Below, in pieces: positions 60,583 to 64,000 of a stretch of DNA of 64,000 nucleotides. Position 1 is the stretch's first letter; every line of letters begins with the position of its first letter. Made by a program: the position numbers and the translations under genes. The notes beneath the pieces were generated by a model, which did no database searches, had not been told where the DNA came from, and saw only the letters and a program-made list of their open reading frames with translations. The DNA is from Mercurialis annua (Eukaryota; Streptophyta; Magnoliopsida; Malpighiales; Euphorbiaceae), in NCBI RefSeq assembly GCF_937616625.2, contig NC_065576.1, positions 4,652,501 through 4,716,500 on the forward strand, read 5' to 3'.

Positions 60583-61198
60583 ATCCGTTTAGTTCGCCAT
60601 AAAAAGGGGAATGGGAATGGGTATGGGAATAATTTCCATTATTTATGTTTGTTTTGTCAAATTGCACTAAGGAATGAGAATGTGATTACCCCCTCAATAG
60701 GAATCACTCATTCCCCCCTCACCCTATGGGAATGGACTTTTGAGAATGGGAATCAAAATTTTACAAAATATTTTAATAATAAATAATAAATATATAATTA
60801 TTAAAAAAACTATTTTTAAATATTTATTTTAAAAAATATACTTAAAATAATAAAAAAACTTTTTTAATATTTTTTTTAAATAATTTTTTTTTAAATTTTT
60901 TTTTTTAAAAAATAATTTTTTAATTTTTTTAATTTTTTCGAAAATATTTTTTTAATTTTTTTAAACTTTTTTTTAATTTTTTTAAATAATTTTATTTTTT
61001 TATATAAAAAAATATTTAAAAAAAATAAAAAAATATTTTTAATAAATAATAAATAATTTTTTTATTAAACTTTATCCATTCCCATTCCTACACTAATTTT
61101 GAACCAAACAAAAATTGAAAACAATCATTCTCATTCTCATTCCTTCTCATTCCGATTTCATTCCGATTTCCATTCCCAACCTTGAACCAAACGGCCCC
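60583..61198. mobile_element. Tourist/hAT-like MITE, about 616 bp
   Basis: Inverted ends CCGTTTAGTTC and (complement) GGGGCCGTTTGGTTC, then arms rich in gggaatgg/ccattccc. TAA flanks both sides (60580-60582, 61199-61201), pointing to PIF/Harbinger. The middle (60780-61070) is almost pure A/T. Confidence 0.75.
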
Positions 61199-61201
61199 TA
61201 A

Positions 61202-63251
61202 AATTAAGTTTAAAATCTGATTGTGATGCATCGAACAAAATTAATTTTGTGAAGCTGGAGGAAATGGATACATGTGTAGCTTTTTTGTAGATGGCTTTAT
61301 TTTATTTTAATGAAATGTTTTTGAATGATTTGTTTATTTATTAAATTATTGTTTTAAAATGAGATTTTCATCCTAAAAAATGCAATATGACAAATCAATA
61401 TTTTCTTAAAAATACATATACTACTATCTATTGTTATTCAATTTGATCTAAAAATAAACTGTGTTTGCATAAATCAACAAGAATCAATCGCCACATGCCA
61501 AAAAAAAAAATCGATTGACACCCATATATGTTTAGCCTAAATATCTTTTTTATGATAAAATTAAACTGTAATAGTCGAAATAGAATAAATTAAAATTTCA
61601 AAATGAAATAAATTTGTAATTTAATAACTTTAATAATCTCTGAATATATATTTATTTATTCACTTGATCTTTCATCTTTCAGTTTAACCTATTTGACAAC
61701 TCAACTTGTAAATTATATTTATATGTTCTCAAACATAATAATTTTTATAATTGTTTAACCCCTTCTTATTCAATTGGGACAAGTGTTTAGTTACAAATAA
61801 AAAAACAACACGTAAATGTATCTTGACTCATGAACTTTATCTGATGAGTCATATAATAAAATATATTTTGAACTTTAAACTTGTACCTTTTAATACATAT
61901 GATCTCCAATTTTCAGTTTAATCTCTTTAAATTATAAATAAAAATATATTCCCAATCTATTTCTAAAATATTATATTTGATGTTAATTTGCTTATAATTA
62001 TGAGTTTTTTTACTAAAAATATTAATTTTTTTTAAAAGAAATTGTATCTTTTCACCTATTTAGTTTCTATATTTCCAGTTAACCCGTTTAACTTTCTTTT
62101 TTCAAATTTGATGATGTGTTGAGCGAGCTGCCAGCCTAGTCAATATTTTCTCGCCACGTCATCCCATTTGAGCTTTACTCTCTAGAATTTATAAATAGGA
62201 ATGTCAGATAGGTTAAACTAAAAAATAAAAAATCATATAGATAAATATATACAAATTCAGAAATCAAGAGAAATATAAAACTAAATATATTGCTCGGTGA
62301 ACACCATGGGCGGAGCCAGGTTATCAACCCTCCCCCTTCCCCCAATTTTTTTATTTTTGGCTCAAAATAGCCTTTGAATTTTTTTTACATTAATATTATA
62401 GTCATTAGGCTAGATTTTTATACAATTGGCCTCGCTGAACTTATTTTCCTGCGAAAAATATCCATAATTTTTATTAAATATAGCTATAAAATTCGAATTT
62501 TGTATACTTAGGCACCCGCTTAAAATCAATTCTGACTCCACCCCTGGCTTGTAAAAAATTGTTATTTCCCCATCGATCGATCCATTTCAATTTCTTTTAT
62601 GTAGTTTATTTTAATTTTTGAACAGACCGGATTTAATTTCCATCTGTTTCTAAATTCACTATAAATTTTATCTTTTAAAAAAAAAATTAGTCCGGACTAG
62701 ATTCTATCCTAATTCTATGATAGTTATGTCTCTATTTAGAATTATAGATATCGTTAATTACAAAATGTATACACCATTAATAAAAAAAATTATTCTACAT
62801 GATATAAATGAAATTTTTAAGCTGCAGAATTCTTTTCAAATGCAATGGAGGAAGAATTATTAATTTAAGTTTCTATTATAAGCACCAGGTAATCTAAATG
62901 AGTTTCAACTACGTCAATTGGGTTATTTTAAGACGTTTCACATAAAAATCAATCTTTATTCGAGTTTAATTTTAGATTTTAAACGATTGCAATTATATGA
63001 GTGTGAGTGTGGTTTAAACTTACGACCTCAATTAAGCTACCATAACCATGCAGATTTTAATCAAAAAAATCTCACATGTTCATATTATAATAATTACAAA
63101 ATTTAAAAATAATATTTTTGATTAAGGGTTCAAATTTTATATATAAACATATATAAAAAACATAAGCATGCATGTGCAGTAAGAAACCAGTCCAAAATCT
63201 GCCCATCACCAATTTTTTGAGCTCTTCTCATTTTCCTTAAGTCACCATGTC
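61202..63251. other. Intergenic upstream of CYP81-C
   Basis: AT-rich, no gene. One probable hAT-type MITE at about 62305-62547: ends ccatgggcggagccagg and (complement) ccaggggtggagtcag, 8-bp duplication not clear. Confidence 0.5.
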
Positions 63252-63258
63252 TATATAA
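63252..63258 (+). promoter_or_regulatory. Likely TATA box of CYP81-C
   Basis: TATATAA 58 bp upstream of the ATG at 63316. Position and sequence match those in CYP81-A. Confidence 0.6.
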
Positions 63259-63315
63259 TTAACTCTAATTCCTTCGTTCATCAACTCCATCACCAAACTA
63301 AATCAATAATAATCA

Positions 63316-64000
63316 ATGGAAATGTTGTTTCTTCTCATTTCTACTATGTTTCTTCTAGTATTCCTATCTTTAATCTTTTACCAATCAAGATTACGCCATA
63401 AAAATCTCCCCCCTAGCCCTCGTGCTCTCCCCATCATCGGCCATCTCCATCTCCTAAAACATCCCATGCACAGAACCCTCTACCGCCTTTTCCAAAAGCA
63501 CGGCCCCATCATTATCCTCCGCTTAGGTTCTCGCCCGGTAATCATAGTTTCTTCATCCTCCGCAGCCGAAGAATGCTTCACGAAAAACGACATCATTTTC
63601 GCGAATCGTCCTAAATTACTTTTGGGCAAATACGTAGCTTATAACCATACAACCGTAGTTCAAGCACCCTACGGTGACCACTGGCGCAACCTCCGTCGCA
63701 TATGCGCCATCGAGATGTTCTCCACTCATCGCCTTAATAAACTCGCAAGCATCCGAAAAGACGAAATAAAGAGACTAATGGTTAACCTAACTCGTAACTC
63801 GCTCCAAGGGTTCTCCAAAGTAGAGCTAAAATCAAAGTTTCGAGAGCTGACATTTAACATAATGATAAGAATGATTGCGGGGAAGAGATATTACGGAGAT
63901 GAGGTGAGTGACGAAGAAGAGGCGAGACAGTTTCGGCAGATATTGAAGGAAACTGCATCGTATGGAGGAGTATCAAACCCTGGAGATTTCTTGCCGATTT
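63316..64000 (+). CDS. CYP81: Cytochrome P450, CYP81 family (CYP81-C), 5' part
   Basis: Plus-strand gene cut by the window end; 228 full codons are visible with no stop. It starts MEMLFLLISTMFLLVFLSL (membrane anchor), then the proline hinge LPPSPRALPIIGHLHLL, PMHRTLYRLF, the C-helix HWRNLRRI and the [14 protein letters not shown] region that in CYP81-B precedes the exon 1 donor by about 75 codons. It is clearly a paralogue of CYP81-A and CYP81-B, but lies in the opposite orientation and 44 kb from CYP81-B, with the GH3 array between. The visible part lacks the lesions of CYP81-A and has the hinge region deleted there. The haem and I-helix regions lie beyond the window, so integrity cannot be judged. 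Likely an ER-bound monooxygenase; substrate unknown. Confidence 0.9.
   Translation, partial: MEMLFLLISTMFLLVFLSLIFYQSRLRHKNLPPSPRALPIIGHLHLLKHPMHRTLYRLFQKHGPIIILRLGSRPVIIVSSSSAAEECFTKNDIIFANRPKLLLGKYVAYNHTTVVQAPYGDHWRNLRRICAIEMFSTHRLNKLASIRKDEIKRLMVNLTRNSLQGFSKVELKSKFRELTFNIMIRMIAGKRYYGDEVSDEEEARQFRQILKETASYGGVSNPGDFLPI

Overview
This is AT-rich eudicot nuclear DNA. The genes have plant GT-AG introns. They belong to the cytochrome P450 CYP81 family and to auxin/acyl-amido synthetases of the GH3 family. They sit among a dense layering of plant transposons. The species cannot be read from the sequence.

Layout. (1) 1-663 is the terminal arm of a Mutator-like element (MULE). (2) About 664-11.85 kb and 14.0-22.3 kb are two copies of one tandem duplication, offset by about 13.3 kb. 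Each carries a minus-strand two-exon CYP81 gene. Copy A (866-5652) is a pseudogene; copy B (14194-19673) is intact at 498 aa. Aligning the copies gives empty sites for many insertions: a retroposed poly(A) sequence in the copy A intron, a retrocopy of an RNA, a Helitron, a SINE and several 9-bp-TSD MITEs. (3) 22.8-24.6 kb holds LTR-like, LINE and MITE debris. (4) 24.77-44.44 kb is a tandem array of three minus-strand GH3 genes, all with three exons: GH3-A 595 aa, GH3-B 599 aa, GH3-C 599 aa. GH3-A has a young, reverse-transcriptase-less Ty1/copia element and a 1-kb MITE in intron 2, and a LINE fragment in its promoter. (5) 45.6-57.5 kb is a transposon stack: a LINE fragment, an hAT-like element with a MITE inside it, then a MULE (46673-57451, perfect 9-bp TSD) that contains a complete CACTA element (47695-55992, 3-bp TSD AGT). 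The CACTA element encodes an intact 418-aa second protein (TNPA-like) and a broken TNP2 transposase. (6) 57.5-63.2 kb is non-coding DNA with MITEs. (7) A third CYP81 gene, on the plus strand, starts at 63316 and runs off the window.

Function. The host genes are two small tandem families: endoplasmic-reticulum P450 monooxygenases of specialised metabolism, and cytosolic enzymes that join amino acids to auxin (or a related acyl acid). Nothing in the sequence shows that the two families act in one pathway. The most informative signal is the insertion history, readable from exact target-site duplications and paralogous empty sites. All splice sites, TSDs and identities were read by eye.
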